From: Kurthia huakuii LAM0618
Lineage (GTDB): Bacteria; Bacillota; Bacilli; Bacillales_A; Planococcaceae
DNA length: 64,000 nt
Reading direction: 5' to 3'
Assembly: GCF_000505545.1 (NCBI RefSeq)
Contig: NZ_AYTB01000008.1
Span: 682,001-746,000 of the forward strand
In this document: positions 16,751 to 26,064 of the stretch, in pieces
Numbering within the stretch: position 1 is the stretch's first letter
Layout: every line of letters starts with the position of its first letter
Program-made: the position numbers and the translations under genes
Notes under the pieces: generated by a model
What the model was told of the DNA's origin: nothing
Seen by the model: only the letters and a program-made list of their open reading frames with translations
Databases searched by the model: none

Positions 16751-17473
16751 TTATTGAATGACCAATCGTTTGCCGACAACTATATGATTGGCATTCGATA
16801 ACCCATTTGCAGCCATAATCGTACGCTCTGGCATACTATATTTCATCGCGATACTTGATAGCGTCTCACCTGCGCGTACGGTATGTGTTCGTTTAGACGA
16901 TGTAGCTTTCACAGTATAACTTGTTTTTGTCGTTGTTGCTCGCTTTGCATCGTATCGCGTTAAGCCATATTGCGCGATAATCGCATTTAATTTGGCACTG
17001 TAGTTGCGATCGGTCGCATAGACACCTGCTAGCGCACGTGTAGCTTGACGATAACTTGATGTATTCGACACCCATGCCCCGCTTAGATGACGACCTTGCA
17101 TAATATTCGTGTAATCGACCATCGATGCCCATTTTGATGGATATGAACGGAAATGATTTTTCACCGTTACAAGCTTATGTCCGCGTTGTTCTTGCGTCTT
17201 TAGTGCAATGGATTGACCATTGTACGTGCCCTTCACGCCAAATAAATTGTTTGCTGATTGCGTTAAACCACTTGTGCCATAATTACTTTCTAACGCCATT
17301 TGTGCAATCATCACCGATGGATATAAATTCATTTGCTTTGCTAATGTTTGCGCACTACTTGCATATGTATACACAAAATCCGATTTATAATCTGCTTGTG
17401 CATCGACTACACTAGCTGATAACACCGCTGTAAATGCTACTGCTGCAGCTGCTCGTTGCCATATTTTTTTCAT
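16751..17473 (-). CDS. Secreted GH73-type N-acetylglucosaminidase with LysM domain
   Basis: A signal peptide (about 1-27) is followed by a FlgJ/LytG-type glucosaminidase domain (about 30-175). Its catalytic Glu is probably E62 in AQMALESNYGTSGL, with NNLFGVKG and the C-terminal YATDRNYSAKLNAII segment that typify the family. One LysM module closes the protein (about 195-239, HTVRAGETLSSIAMKYS...LVIQ). It should cut glycan strands of its own wall. It is a single gene with AGAGGG before ATG, and its stop lies 20 bases from the infC -35. The cleaved bond is inferred from the family. Confidence 0.9.
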   Translation of the reverse strand: MKKIWQRAAAAVAFTAVLSASVVDAQADYKSDFVYTYASSAQTLAKQMNLYPSVMIAQMALESNYGTSGLTQSANNLFGVKGTYNGQSIALKTQEQRGHKLVTVKNHFRSYPSKWASMVDYTNIMQGRHLSGAWVSNTSSYRQATRALAGVYATDRNYSAKLNAIIAQYGLTRYDAKRATTTKTSYTVKATSSKRTHTVRAGETLSSIAMKYSMPERTIMAANGLSNANHIVVGKRLVIQ

Positions 17474-17608
17474 AAAATCCCTCTTTCAATTATAATTTGT
17501 GCTGCTACCTACCCTCTCCTACATTCCACTATTTTCGCAAAAATATGCAAAAACCCTATAAAAATCATACATTTGTATTATCTTTCATGTAAATGTTATA
17601 AATGACAC

Positions 17609-17642
17609 AAAAAAAGAGACACTGCGCTCACGCAATGTCTCT
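17609..17642 (-). terminator. Intrinsic terminator of thrS
   Basis: The stem AGAGACACTGCG / CGCAATGTCTCT (one mismatch) is followed on the minus strand by a T-run. Confidence 0.85.
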
Positions 17643-17656
17643 TCAATAAAAAATGA

Positions 17657-19588
17657 TTATTTAGTTGCTTCTGCTACTAATTTTTCTAAGAATGCCGCAA
17701 ATGGGACTGTTTCAGAATCTTTTGAGCCGTATTTACGAACATTTACACTATCCGCTTCTACTTCTTTATCCCCTAGCACTAACATGTACGGGATTTTTTT
17801 CATTTGTGCTTCGCGGATTTTATAACCTAATTTCTCTTCGCGGTAATCCATTTCCACACGAATGCCAGCAGCTTGAAGTTGTTCCTCTACTTTTTTCGCA
17901 TAGTCGAAGTGAACATCATTTGATACTGGAATGACTTGTACTTGTACAGGTGCTAACCAAGTTGGGAAGGCCCCTTTGTATTCTTCAATTAAGAAGGCTA
18001 CGAAACGTTCCATTGTTGATACAACACCACGGTGAATAACAACTGGACGGTGTAATTCGCCATCTTGACCAACATAGCCAAGGTCAAAGCGTTCTGGTAA
18101 TAAGAAGTCAAGTTGTACAGTCGATAATGTTTCTTGCTTCCCAATCGCCGTTTTTACTTGAACGTCTAGTTTTGGACCGTAGAATGCCGCTTCGCCTTCA
18201 GCTTCATAGTAATCTAGGCCAAGGTCATCCATTGCTTCTTTTAACATGCTTTGTGCTTTTTCCCACATTGCATCATCATCAAAGTATTTTTCAGTATCTT
18301 GAGGGTCACGATAAGATAGACGGAATTCGTAATCGTTTAAGTCGAAATCTTTATAAACTGCTAATACTAATTCAACTACTTTTTTGAATTCTTCTTTGAT
18401 TTGGTCTGGACGTACGAAAAGGTGCGCATCATTTAACGTCATGCCGCGGACACGTTGTAATCCTGAAACAGCGCCTGACATTTCATAGCGGTGCATCATA
18501 CCAAGCTCTGCGATACGAAGTGGTAGGTCGCGGTATGAACGCATTGCTGATTTATAAACCATCATATGGTGAGGACAGTTCATTGGGCGTAACACTAATG
18601 TTTCGTTATCCATTTCCATTGGCGGGAACATATCTTCTTGGTAATGATCCCAGTGACCAGAAGTGATGTATAAATCTTTAGAACCCATAATTGGTGTGTA
18701 TACGTGTTTGTAGCCTAGTGATACTTCTTTGTCGACGATATAACGTTCTACTGTACGACGGATAGTAGCACCATTTGGTAACCATAGCGGTAAGCCTTGG
18801 CCAACTAATTTATTTGTTGTAAATAATTCTAATTCTTTCCCTAGTTTACGGTGGTCACGCTCTTTTGCTTCTTCAAGCATTTGAAGATGCGCTTTTAAAT
18901 CTTTTTTATCGAAGAATGCAGTGCCGTATACGCGTTGTAACATTTTGTTTTTAGAATCGCCGCGCCAGTAAGCACCTGCTACTGATAATAATTTGAATTC
19001 TTTAATTTTGCCTGTTGATGGTACGTGAATACCGCGGCAAAGGTCGAAGAATTCGCCTTGTGAATAGATTGATACTTGTTCATCTTCAGGAATTGCTTCA
19101 AGAAGTTCCAATTTATATTGGTCGTCGATTTCTTCAAATTTCGCTTGTGCTGCTGCGCGAGATACGTCTTGACGTTCGATTTCTATGTTTTCAGCAACGA
19201 TGCGTTTCATTTCTTTCTCGATTGCCGGGAAATCTTCTGCCGTAATCGGTGTATCTGAATCAACATCATAGTAGAAACCATTTTCGATTGTTGGTCCGAT
19301 GCCTAGTTTAATACCAGGGTAAATGCGTTTTAATGCTTGTGCTAAAAGGTGAGCAGTTGAGTGACGCATTACATCAAGTGACTCATCATCTTGCTGTGTT
19401 AAGATGGCGATTGTACCATCCGCTTCAAGTGGTGTTTTTGTATCGACTAATTCACCGTTGAATTTACCAACAAGTGCTTTTTTGCGTAGTCCTGGGCTAA
19501 TTGAAGCCGCTACTGCATCTGTCGTAATCCCTTTGTCAAATTCTTTCACAGAACCATCTGGGAATGTTAAATTAATCATGTCTGCCAT
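17657..19588 (-). CDS. thrS: Threonyl-tRNA synthetase
   Basis: This class II synthetase charges tRNA-Thr. Its 643 residues comprise a TGS domain (about 1-65), the second N-terminal editing domain with HSTAHL (about 76-81) and DLCRGIHV, the catalytic core and the anticodon domain (about 540-643). The core zinc ligands are the Cys of RPMNCPHH, a His near HRYEMSG and the His of [14 protein letters not shown]-box leader controls it and a terminator follows. In B. subtilis ytxC lies between thrS and dnaI, but here the two are adjacent. Confidence 0.99.
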   Translation of the reverse strand: MADMINLTFPDGSVKEFDKGITTDAVAASISPGLRKKALVGKFNGELVDTKTPLEADGTIAILTQQDDESLDVMRHSTAHLLAQALKRIYPGIKLGIGPTIENGFYYDVDSDTPITAEDFPAIEKEMKRIVAENIEIERQDVSRAAAQAKFEEIDDQYKLELLEAIPEDEQVSIYSQGEFFDLCRGIHVPSTGKIKEFKLLSVAGAYWRGDSKNKMLQRVYGTAFFDKKDLKAHLQMLEEAKERDHRKLGKELELFTTNKLVGQGLPLWLPNGATIRRTVERYIVDKEVSLGYKHVYTPIMGSKDLYITSGHWDHYQEDMFPPMEMDNETLVLRPMNCPHHMMVYKSAMRSYRDLPLRIAELGMMHRYEMSGAVSGLQRVRGMTLNDAHLFVRPDQIKEEFKKVVELVLAVYKDFDLNDYEFRLSYRDPQDTEKYFDDDAMWEKAQSMLKEAMDDLGLDYYEAEGEAAFYGPKLDVQVKTAIGKQETLSTVQLDFLLPERFDLGYVGQDGELHRPVVIHRGVVSTMERFVAFLIEEYKGAFPTWLAPVQVQVIPVSNDVHFDYAKKVEEQLQAAGIRVEMDYREEKLGYKIREAQMKKIPYMLVLGDKEVEADSVNVRKYGSKDSETVPFAAFLEKLVAEATK

Positions 19589-19651
19589 TTTAAATTCTCT
19601 CCTTTAGTATGTTTCGAGCGCTCTAGGCCACAAGCTGGAGATTTTTTGCAT

Positions 19652-19913
19652 AAAAAAAATCCCGTCCGCAAAGGGACGAGATGTATACTCGTGGTTCCAC
19701 CCTTCTTCCTTCCATGTACCCACTCGTGGCGTACAAAGACGAAGCTCTCGATCGGCTAACGGGCCGTTACCGTCGACAATTACTACTAACTTCACTGCCG
19801 CTGCTCCAAGGTGGTAAATCATTTGCCGTACTAAGAAGCTCGCACCTATGCTTCTCTCTCTGAAAGTCGTACAAATCATTGTTGTCCTTTTCGTCGCATT
19901 TGTTCATTTTATG
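19652..19913 (-). promoter_or_regulatory. T-box leader of thrS
   Basis: The T-box AGGGTGGAACCACG is at 19690-19703 (minus strand). It is followed by a terminator stem at about 19660-19680 and eight T at 19652-19659. A likely Thr specifier ACC lies at 19813-19815 in the stem I region. The specifier is a visual assignment. Confidence 0.92.
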
Positions 19914-19919
19914 AAACAA

Positions 19920-19948
19920 ATTATATACGCTTTTGCGCAAAATTTCAA
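19920..19948 (-). promoter_or_regulatory. thrS promoter
   Basis: TTGAAA (19943-19948) and TATAAT (19920-19925) on the minus strand are 17 bases apart. Confidence 0.78.
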
Positions 19949-19959
19949 GGGGGGCTTAC

Positions 19960-20892
19960 TTAAAAACTACGACGATTTTCGCCGGTCATATCGACAGGCT
20001 TCGTAATCGTGCGAATACGCTCCATAATACGCCCTGCTTTTACCGGGTCAATATCGCCTTTTGTGCGCGCTAAATGTTGCTCTAACTCTTTGTAATTTAA
20101 ATTCGATGAAATAAATGTCGGCAAGCTCTCCGCCATACGATAATGTAAAATCGTCCCTAAAATTTCATCGCGCGTCCACGCTGTTAACGTTTCTGCCCCT
20201 AAATCATCAAGCATTAATACCGGTGCTTTTTTAACAAAATCAATTTTTTCTTCTAATGAATTTTCACCAATCGCACTTTTTAATTCGCGTAAAAATTCCG
20301 GTACATAAACTAAAATCGTCCGCACCTGCATCGTCGCAAGTTCATTCGCAATCGCAGCGAGCACAAAAGATTTCCCGACACCAAAGCTACCATGTAAATA
20401 CAAACCTAGTTTCGGTAAATGTTCGGGGTCCTTCTTTGCCTGACTAATAAAGGCCATCGCCTCTTTGTAAGCATGTAAGCGTTGCTCGCTATCGACTTTA
20501 ATATCGTCAAGCGTTGCCTTCATAACTTCGCGTGGCATATGCATACTCGAAATCATCGATGCCGTTTTACGACGCTCATCTTCAATACGCTTTGTCTCAC
20601 ATGGTACATATTCTAAATCAATATTGCCGCGCTCGACAATTAACTGTGGCACAAGCCCATTAATCGGATTTTTACAAAGCGCCACCGACTCACATTGACT
20701 GCAATCATGTTGCTGTGAGGTATATTCAAATAATTTGTTCATGCCACGTTCGATTGTTGCTTTTGATAATTGATGCTGTTGAACAAACGCTTGAATAGCC
20801 GGATGCGCAAGAACTCCTTGCTGCATTTTTGCTAAACGCGCTTCAAATTCATCATCCATACGTTGTTGGATTTGGTTTTTTATCGGTTCCAC
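19960..20892 (-). CDS. dnaI: Primosomal helicase loader DnaI
   Basis: This AAA+ ATPase loads the replicative helicase DnaC during initiation and restart. The N-terminal helicase-binding domain carries a zinc cluster (CSQCESVALC). The AAA+ part has Walker A GSFGVGKSF, Walker B VLMLDDLGAE, and sensor and arginine-finger segments ending GENRRSF. I start at the GTG at 20892, which gives MEPIKNQI, the same first four residues as B. subtilis DnaI. It has AGGTG six bases before it; a GTG at 20901 overlaps that site. It follows dnaB by nine bases and is the last gene of nrdR-dnaB-dnaI. Confidence 0.95.
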   Translation of the reverse strand: MEPIKNQIQQRMDDEFEARLAKMQQGVLAHPAIQAFVQQHQLSKATIERGMNKLFEYTSQQHDCSQCESVALCKNPINGLVPQLIVERGNIDLEYVPCETKRIEDERRKTASMISSMHMPREVMKATLDDIKVDSEQRLHAYKEAMAFISQAKKDPEHLPKLGLYLHGSFGVGKSFVLAAIANELATMQVRTILVYVPEFLRELKSAIGENSLEEKIDFVKKAPVLMLDDLGAETLTAWTRDEILGTILHYRMAESLPTFISSNLNYKELEQHLARTKGDIDPVKAGRIMERIRTITKPVDMTGENRRSF

Positions 20893-20901
20893 GGCGTTCA
20901 C

Positions 20902-22686
20902 CTACCCTTCATCAAGGCCGAGTTCTTCTAATATTTTAAGACGTTCCGCTTCAAAATCTGTTACGGGCGACTGCTCTGTCTGTTGTTCCACATGCTTTTT
21001 ATGCTGACCATCTTTAAACCATTCCGGCAGCTTCGATTCATCGACGCGCGGCTCTTTCGTATAAGACGTTTTATAATATTTTGCTGATTTTGACTGCTGA
21101 TACGCCTTCGCATAATCAAGCGCCGCTTCGGCCGTCGCAATCGTTTCCTTGCGCCAGCTAGCTGCAATCGCCTCTAAAAAGTTTAAATTAAGCGAATTGG
21201 TACTTGTGAAATACGCATAATGAATGAGCGCATTAAATACTTCCTGCGGCATATCAAATGCTTCAAGTGCTTTTTGTACGACCTTTAAATCATTTGAAAA
21301 CGGTTCTTTCCCGTCATTTAACATTTGTAACAACGTTAACGGTTCGGTTTGCTGGAAGAGCTCAATCGTTTTGGTTTTCAGCTCACTGTCGGTAAATGCG
21401 TCATCTTTTGCGGCTTCAATTTGATAAAATACCCCAGCCGCTGCGCGTAAGAGTTTATATTGTGTATGCATGGCCTCGCTAGCAACGAACGTTTTAGGTT
21501 CTTCTTTCACTTGCTTTTGATGTTCAAAATCAAGCGCCATCTTCATCGCCTCTTCGGCCGTTTCAGCACCTGAGTAACGCCATGCACTCGCAATGGCATG
21601 CATATAATTTTTATTCAAACGACCGTTGTTACGCAAACACGTATAATGAATCAACACATTGACGACCGGCGCCGGCATATCATATGACAACACAAGCTCC
21701 TCAACAAGCTCAATATCTTTCGGGAATGGCTGCTTGTCCCCTGCTAGCGCGCTTAACATTTCAATTGGCGATAATTCATTGAAGTTATCAATCATGCCAT
21801 CTTTTTTCGTTTTGCTCTCTAATTGTGGCTCTTCAACTTTCAATTCCTCGACTTTAACGAATTTCTTCATCGTTGGCGGTTCCGTTGAAATCGTCATTTT
21901 ATAATAATTAGATGCCGATTTCTTCAATTTTGCGTCATTAATTTGCATCATTTCATCAAGCGACATCGTCACGATTTTTTGCATATCTTTCGGTGAGAAA
22001 TGATATAAGAAGGCAAGCTTGGCAATCAAAGCCTTTGCTTCTAGTGTTAGCACAGAATGTGGCACGAGCTGCTCGGATAACCCTTGGCGCAATGCGTCAA
22101 AATCAAAATCTTGCGTCTCAAATGGAATATCTTTTGGCTTTTCGACACCGCTAGACAGCTGCAAATCATTTGGTGGCATATGCTGTTGTACCGGCTGATA
22201 GACGTCCATAAACGACCTCGATACATCGCTATAACCTGCCGTTGTTGACCCTTTTACAATAAAGCGCTGACGCAGCAAACGGTACGCATGCTCGCCAATT
22301 TTGCTATATAAAAACATCGATAAAATTGGATCGTCAAAAAATAATTTTGCATCAAGCGGCGGCATCACATCATAAATAAATGAACGCATCGTTTCTTCCT
22401 CGCGACGCCAGCTACGTAATAAACCGATTGCCTCTAGTGCGATACGAGATTCAAACACTTGCGCAATCGGCATATCAAGCGCATTCATCAAATGATAATG
22501 CGACAAATTGGTTTCAATCATATCCTCACCCTCTGCCCATAGCATAAAGTACAAGCTGACGGCATCTGGCCCAATCAATGGTTGATAAAGCAACGTAATT
22601 AATTTTCGTTCATAACTTGATAACGGGAAAGGAATACGAATCGACAGTCGGTCTACAGGCTGTAATTCTCGATATAAATTTACCAC
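20902..22686 (-). CDS. dnaB: Replication initiation and membrane attachment protein DnaB (Gram-positive type)
   Basis: This helicase co-loader, unrelated to E. coli DnaB, recruits DnaC and DnaI to origins with DnaD and DnaA. The N-terminal winged-helix DDBH1 covers about 1-130. Two copies of the DDBH2 fold follow: SPIEMLSALAGDKQPFPKDI (about 306-395) and EPLTLLQMLNDGKEPFSNDL (about 443-530). Each ends in a YxHAIASAWR- or FLEAIAASWR-type helix. At 594 residues it is clearly longer than B. subtilis DnaB (472), mainly through charged linkers. The start is GTG about ten bases after AGGAGG. Confidence 0.93.
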   Translation of the reverse strand: MVNLYRELQPVDRLSIRIPFPLSSYERKLITLLYQPLIGPDAVSLYFMLWAEGEDMIETNLSHYHLMNALDMPIAQVFESRIALEAIGLLRSWRREEETMRSFIYDVMPPLDAKLFFDDPILSMFLYSKIGEHAYRLLRQRFIVKGSTTAGYSDVSRSFMDVYQPVQQHMPPNDLQLSSGVEKPKDIPFETQDFDFDALRQGLSEQLVPHSVLTLEAKALIAKLAFLYHFSPKDMQKIVTMSLDEMMQINDAKLKKSASNYYKMTISTEPPTMKKFVKVEELKVEEPQLESKTKKDGMIDNFNELSPIEMLSALAGDKQPFPKDIELVEELVLSYDMPAPVVNVLIHYTCLRNNGRLNKNYMHAIASAWRYSGAETAEEAMKMALDFEHQKQVKEEPKTFVASEAMHTQYKLLRAAAGVFYQIEAAKDDAFTDSELKTKTIELFQQTEPLTLLQMLNDGKEPFSNDLKVVQKALEAFDMPQEVFNALIHYAYFTSTNSLNLNFLEAIAASWRKETIATAEAALDYAKAYQQSKSAKYYKTSYTKEPRVDESKLPEWFKDGQHKKHVEQQTEQSPVTDFEAERLKILEELGLDEG

Positions 22687-22714
22687 TGAAACGACGCCTC
22701 CTTATTGCCCTTGT

Positions 22715-23203
22715 TTACTGTTCATCATTCGGTTGTTCTTTTTCCTTTGTTTGCTTGTCGATTAAATCGCGCATTTCTTCTAAGAACACCGAAATATCTT
22801 TAAATTGGCGGTAAACGGATGCAAAGCGCACATACGATACTTCATCAATTTTTGCGAGGCGTTCCATGACCATCTCGCCTACATCTTCTGATTTTACTTC
22901 TGCATTGCCTTGTCGGCGCAATTCTTTTTCGATATTAAAAACGATTTCTTCAAGTACAGATAACGCAACCGGACGTTTTTCACATGCGCGAATTAACCCA
23001 CGTAGCACTTTTTCGTGGCTAAATTCTTCACGAGAGCCATCTTTTTTTACAACGATCAATGGCATTTCTTCTACTTTTTCAAATGTTGTAAAACGGAAGC
23101 CACATGATTCGCATTCACGACGGCGGCGAATTGCCTTGTTGTCATCTACCGGGCGACTATCAATTACTTTTGTTCCGTTATATTGACACGTTGGACATCT
23201 CAT
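22715..23203 (-). CDS. nrdR: Ribonucleotide reductase repressor NrdR
   Basis: NrdR is an ATP/dATP-sensing repressor of nrd genes. The zinc ribbon ([15 protein letters not shown]...CESC, about 3-34) and the ATP-cone (about 49-139, [11 protein letters not shown]...) are complete at 162 residues. It is the first gene of the nrdR-dnaB-dnaI unit, as in B. subtilis. B. subtilis has speD between gapB and nrdR; this is missing here. Confidence 0.97.
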   Translation of the reverse strand: MRCPTCQYNGTKVIDSRPVDDNKAIRRRRECESCGFRFTTFEKVEEMPLIVVKKDGSREEFSHEKVLRGLIRACEKRPVALSVLEEIVFNIEKELRRQGNAEVKSEDVGEMVMERLAKIDEVSYVRFASVYRQFKDISVFLEEMRDLIDKQTKEKEQPNDEQ

Positions 23204-23243
23204 AGTTTTTCTACTCTCCTGATATATATCTTATAGTTTACTT

Positions 23244-23252
23244 ATTATATCA
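23244..23252 (-). promoter_or_regulatory. Extended -10 promoter of nrdR-dnaB-dnaI
   Basis: TGATATAAT on the minus strand is an extended -10 about 40 bases before nrdR. No convincing -35 is seen. Confidence 0.45.
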
Positions 23253-23325
23253 AAAAACCACAGTAAAAATCGAATAGATGTCGTTATTTATGTAGAAAAC
23301 ATTGACTTTCTTCATTTAAAAACGC

Positions 23326-23356
23326 AAAAAGACCGAGTAGCATTCTCGGTCTTTTT
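23326..23356 (-). terminator. Intrinsic terminator of gapB
   Basis: AAAAAGACCGAG / CTCGGTCTTTTT is a perfect 12-bp inverted repeat with A and T tracts on both sides, so it may work in both directions. Confidence 0.88.
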
Positions 23357-23395
23357 CAATACGTTATGAATTAGGATTTTTTACGTGTTTTATAA

Positions 23396-24415
23396 TTAAG
23401 CGTTAACCGCTGCATTTAACCCAGCGATTACTTTTTTCGTTAAATCAACAACGCGTGAAGAATAACCCCACTCGTTATCATACCAAGCAAGAACTTTTAC
23501 TTTTTTGTCGCCCATAACCATTGTTGTTAGGCCGTCAATTGTAGCTGATGCTGGGTTTGTGTTGAAGTCGCTTGATACAAGTGGCTCTTCTGTGTAATCT
23601 AAGATGCCTTTTAATGCGCCTTGTGAAGCTTGTTTGAACACTTCGTTTACTTGTTCAACTGTTACTGTTTCGTTTAAATCCACAACTAAGTCTACTAATG
23701 ACACGTTAGGTGTTGGAACGCGTAGCGCCATACCGTGTAATTTACCTTGTAATTCTGGTAATACAAGTGTTAATGCTTTTGCAGCACCTGTAGAAGTTGG
23801 AATGATTGATTCCGCGCAAGAACGAGCACGACGTAAATCTTTATGTGGGTTATCGATATTGTTTTGGTCATTTGTGTATGAGTGCACGGTTGTCATTAAA
23901 CCATTGTCGATACCAAATGTGTCATTTAATACTTTTGCTACTGGAGCTAAGCAGTTTGTCGTACATGAAGCATTTGAAATAACATCATGTTTTGATAAAT
24001 CTAATTTTTCATCATTTACGCCCATAACGATTGTTACATCTTCGTTTTTACCAGGTGCTGTTAAGATTACTTTTTTCGCACCAGCTTCTAAGTGTTGCGC
24101 AGCTTTTGAACGCTCGTTGAATTTACCCGTTGCTTCAATCACGATATCTACGTTCATGTCTTTCCAAGGTAATAATAATGGGTTACGTTCAGCAATTAAT
24201 TGAATGCGCTTACCATTTACAACTAAGAAATCTTCACCGGCTTCAACAGAACCATCGAAACGACCATGTGTCGTGTCATATTTAATTAAGTGAGCTAAAG
24301 TTTCTGAAGGATAGCTAGCATTAATAGCCACGATGTTTAAATCCTCTGCCATAGCCTTTCTAAATACCATACGACCGATGCGGCCAAATCCGTTAATCGC
24401 AATTGAAACTGTCAT
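23396..24415 (-). CDS. gapB: Glyceraldehyde-3-phosphate dehydrogenase, gluconeogenic GapB type
   Basis: The enzyme interconverts glyceraldehyde-3-phosphate and 1,3-bisphosphoglycerate. The N-terminal Rossmann motif AINGFGRIGR and catalytic C151 in SNASCTTNC are intact. The residue after strand 2 is Asn (AINAS, N32) where glycolytic NAD-specific GapA has Asp; this is the mark of NADP-preferring GapB. The 339-residue length is normal. A CcpN-like operator overlaps its -10, as expected for a gene switched off by glucose. A second, glycolytic gap gene should exist elsewhere. Confidence 0.94.
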   Translation of the reverse strand: MTVSIAINGFGRIGRMVFRKAMAEDLNIVAINASYPSETLAHLIKYDTTHGRFDGSVEAGEDFLVVNGKRIQLIAERNPLLLPWKDMNVDIVIEATGKFNERSKAAQHLEAGAKKVILTAPGKNEDVTIVMGVNDEKLDLSKHDVISNASCTTNCLAPVAKVLNDTFGIDNGLMTTVHSYTNDQNNIDNPHKDLRRARSCAESIIPTSTGAAKALTLVLPELQGKLHGMALRVPTPNVSLVDLVVDLNETVTVEQVNEVFKQASQGALKGILDYTEEPLVSSDFNTNPASATIDGLTTMVMGDKKVKVLAWYDNEWGYSSRVVDLTKKVIAGLNAAVNA

Positions 24416-24469
24416 TATATAAATCCTCCTATGTGGTTGTGTTTAAATTGAACATCTTTATTTGCAATT

Positions 24470-24480
24470 AGTATAGCACA
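24470..24480 (-). promoter_or_regulatory. CcpN-type operator overlapping the gapB -10
   Basis: TGTGCTATACT on the minus strand fits the CcpN consensus TRTGHYATAYW at every position and includes the likely -10 TATACT. CcpN is the known repressor of gapB and pckA in B. subtilis. Confidence 0.65.
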
Positions 24481-24548
24481 TTAAATGCCAAGGAAAACCT
24501 TTTTTCACTCAAAATTTAAAGATTTTATTTTCTGACAACTTTTCGCAC

Positions 24549-24578
24549 AAAAAAACAAGAGCTTATGACAGCTCTTGT
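24549..24578 (-). terminator. Intrinsic terminator of polA-mutM-coaE
   Basis: The stem ACAAGAGCT / AGCTCTTGT is followed by a T-run on the minus strand. The coaE stop codon (24563-24565) lies in the hairpin loop. Confidence 0.85.
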
Positions 24579-25168
24579 AGCACATTCCATTTTTTTAAAA
24601 TGTAATGCAATTGTTCAGTTGTCGATTCAATTGAATCATTGTTATAAATCACTGCATCGGCGCCTTGTTCTTTCACCGAAAGTGGCAATTGCGAACTGAT
24701 GCGTGCACGCGCTTCTTCCTCGCTTAACGCATTGCGTTCCATCAGTCGTTTCAATTGATTTTCCTCGGTCACAGAAACGACCAGAATGCGTTCGACATAA
24801 CTTTGCAAGCCACTTTCAAACAGCAATGGAATATCCATAACAACGTGCGGATGCCCATCAGACAAGTATTCATCACGTTGTCTAAGCATTTCTTTACGAA
24901 TGGCTGGATGAATAATATCGTTTAGCTGTTTGCGCTTTGCTGGGTCATGAAAAATAAGATTTCCGACTTTTTTACGATCCATATGGCCATCTTCTAATAG
25001 GACGTCGCTGCCAAAAGCGGCGGCGATTTGTTGCAATGTTTCGCGACCCGGCTCGACGACAACACGCGCTACTTGGTCGGCGTCAACGATTGGAAATTGT
25101 AACTTCTCAAACATTTTTGCGACGGTACTTTTCCCGCTCGCGATACTTCCTGTTAAACCAATAATCAT
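24563..25168 (-). CDS. coaE: Dephospho-CoA kinase
   Basis: This enzyme catalyses the last step of coenzyme A synthesis, phosphorylating the ribose 3' hydroxyl. The P-loop GLTGSIASGKST is at the N-terminus and the conserved VVMDIPLLFESG is in the middle. I start at the ATG at 25168, preceded by GGGGGAGA, giving 201 residues. The in-frame ATG at 25201 would overlap mutM. It follows mutM by 11 bases; the B. subtilis gene ytaF that lies between the two is absent. Confidence 0.95.
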   Translation of the reverse strand: MIIGLTGSIASGKSTVAKMFEKLQFPIVDADQVARVVVEPGRETLQQIAAAFGSDVLLEDGHMDRKKVGNLIFHDPAKRKQLNDIIHPAIRKEMLRQRDEYLSDGHPHVVMDIPLLFESGLQSYVERILVVSVTEENQLKRLMERNALSEEEARARISSQLPLSVKEQGADAVIYNNDSIESTTEQLHYILKKWNVLQELS

Positions 25169-25179
25169 TTTTTCTCCCC

Positions 25180-26052
25180 CTAGTGCTGACAATTTGGACA
25201 ATAAAACGAGTTGCGCCCAGCGATTATTTGTTGCTCTGTATTAGTATGACACATTGGGCATTTTTTCATCCCATACATTTGCAAGTGATGTTGCATACTG
25301 CCAGCTTCACCATTAATATTGCGATAATCCGAGATTGAAGAACCGCCAAATGCAATACTTTCCGTTAAAACGGTCACAATTTCTTGAAACAACGTACGTA
25401 GCTGCTCTCCTTCTATAAGGGACACTTTTCGTCCCGGATGTATTCTCGTGCGGAATAACGCTTCGGTTGCGTAGATATTTCCACAACCGCTAACAACTTG
25501 ACCGTCCATAATGACCGCCTTGATTGCTTTATTATTGTACTTTCTCTGCGCACATTTCTCTAAAAAATAATCGCTTGCACGCGCATCAAATGGTTCCGGT
25601 GCCATCGCCAATAATGGTGGATAATCGGCGATATCATGTAATAAACGCATCTCCCCAAAACGACGAATATCGGCATAAATTAACCACTCGTCATCAGCTA
25701 ATTGCCACATGACATGCATATGTTTATGAAACTTGCCTTCTGTCACATCATCGGGGTGCGCGACATGAAACCATGCCCCCGACATACCTAAATGGTTCAC
25801 TAACAACTGCTGCTCACCATTTTTCAACATCGTAAAAAAGATATATTTAGCGTGGCGTTCGATGCGCTCAATCGTCATTCCTTGAACGGCGGCGATAAAT
25901 TGCTCTGGTGTTTGCCCTTTAATAATTGCTTCTTTTCCCGCTTCTTTGGACGTATAAATGACCGGCGAAACGATTACGCGCTGAATCGTTTTATGTTCAA
26001 CAACGGGTTTTAGCATACGCACAACACCTTCTACTTCTGGTAATTCAGGCAC
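25180..26052 (-). CDS. mutM: Formamidopyrimidine-DNA glycosylase (Fpg)
   Basis: This glycosylase and AP lyase removes 8-oxoguanine and ring-opened purines. The catalytic N-terminus PELPEVE (Pro2 and Glu3 after Met removal), the helix-two-turn-helix around SGCGNIYATEALF and the terminal zinc finger CPMCHTN...FYCPNCQ are all present. The 290-residue length is normal. The start is GTG behind GGGGGAAG. It sits 12 bases after polA in a repair-replication unit. Confidence 0.96.
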   Translation of the reverse strand: MPELPEVEGVVRMLKPVVEHKTIQRVIVSPVIYTSKEAGKEAIIKGQTPEQFIAAVQGMTIERIERHAKYIFFTMLKNGEQQLLVNHLGMSGAWFHVAHPDDVTEGKFHKHMHVMWQLADDEWLIYADIRRFGEMRLLHDIADYPPLLAMAPEPFDARASDYFLEKCAQRKYNNKAIKAVIMDGQVVSGCGNIYATEALFRTRIHPGRKVSLIEGEQLRTLFQEIVTVLTESIAFGGSSISDYRNINGEAGSMQHHLQMYGMKKCPMCHTNTEQQIIAGRNSFYCPNCQH

Positions 26053-26064
26053 AAATCTTCCCCC

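Noticed and set aside
19604-19879. 91-codon minus-strand frame upstream of thrS
   Set aside because: It lies entirely in the T-box leader RNA, passes through the terminator and has no conserved protein features.
23604-24203. 199-codon open frame on the plus strand opposite gapB
   Set aside because: It has no ribosome site, lies wholly antisense to a highly conserved gene and has the composition expected of a shadow frame.
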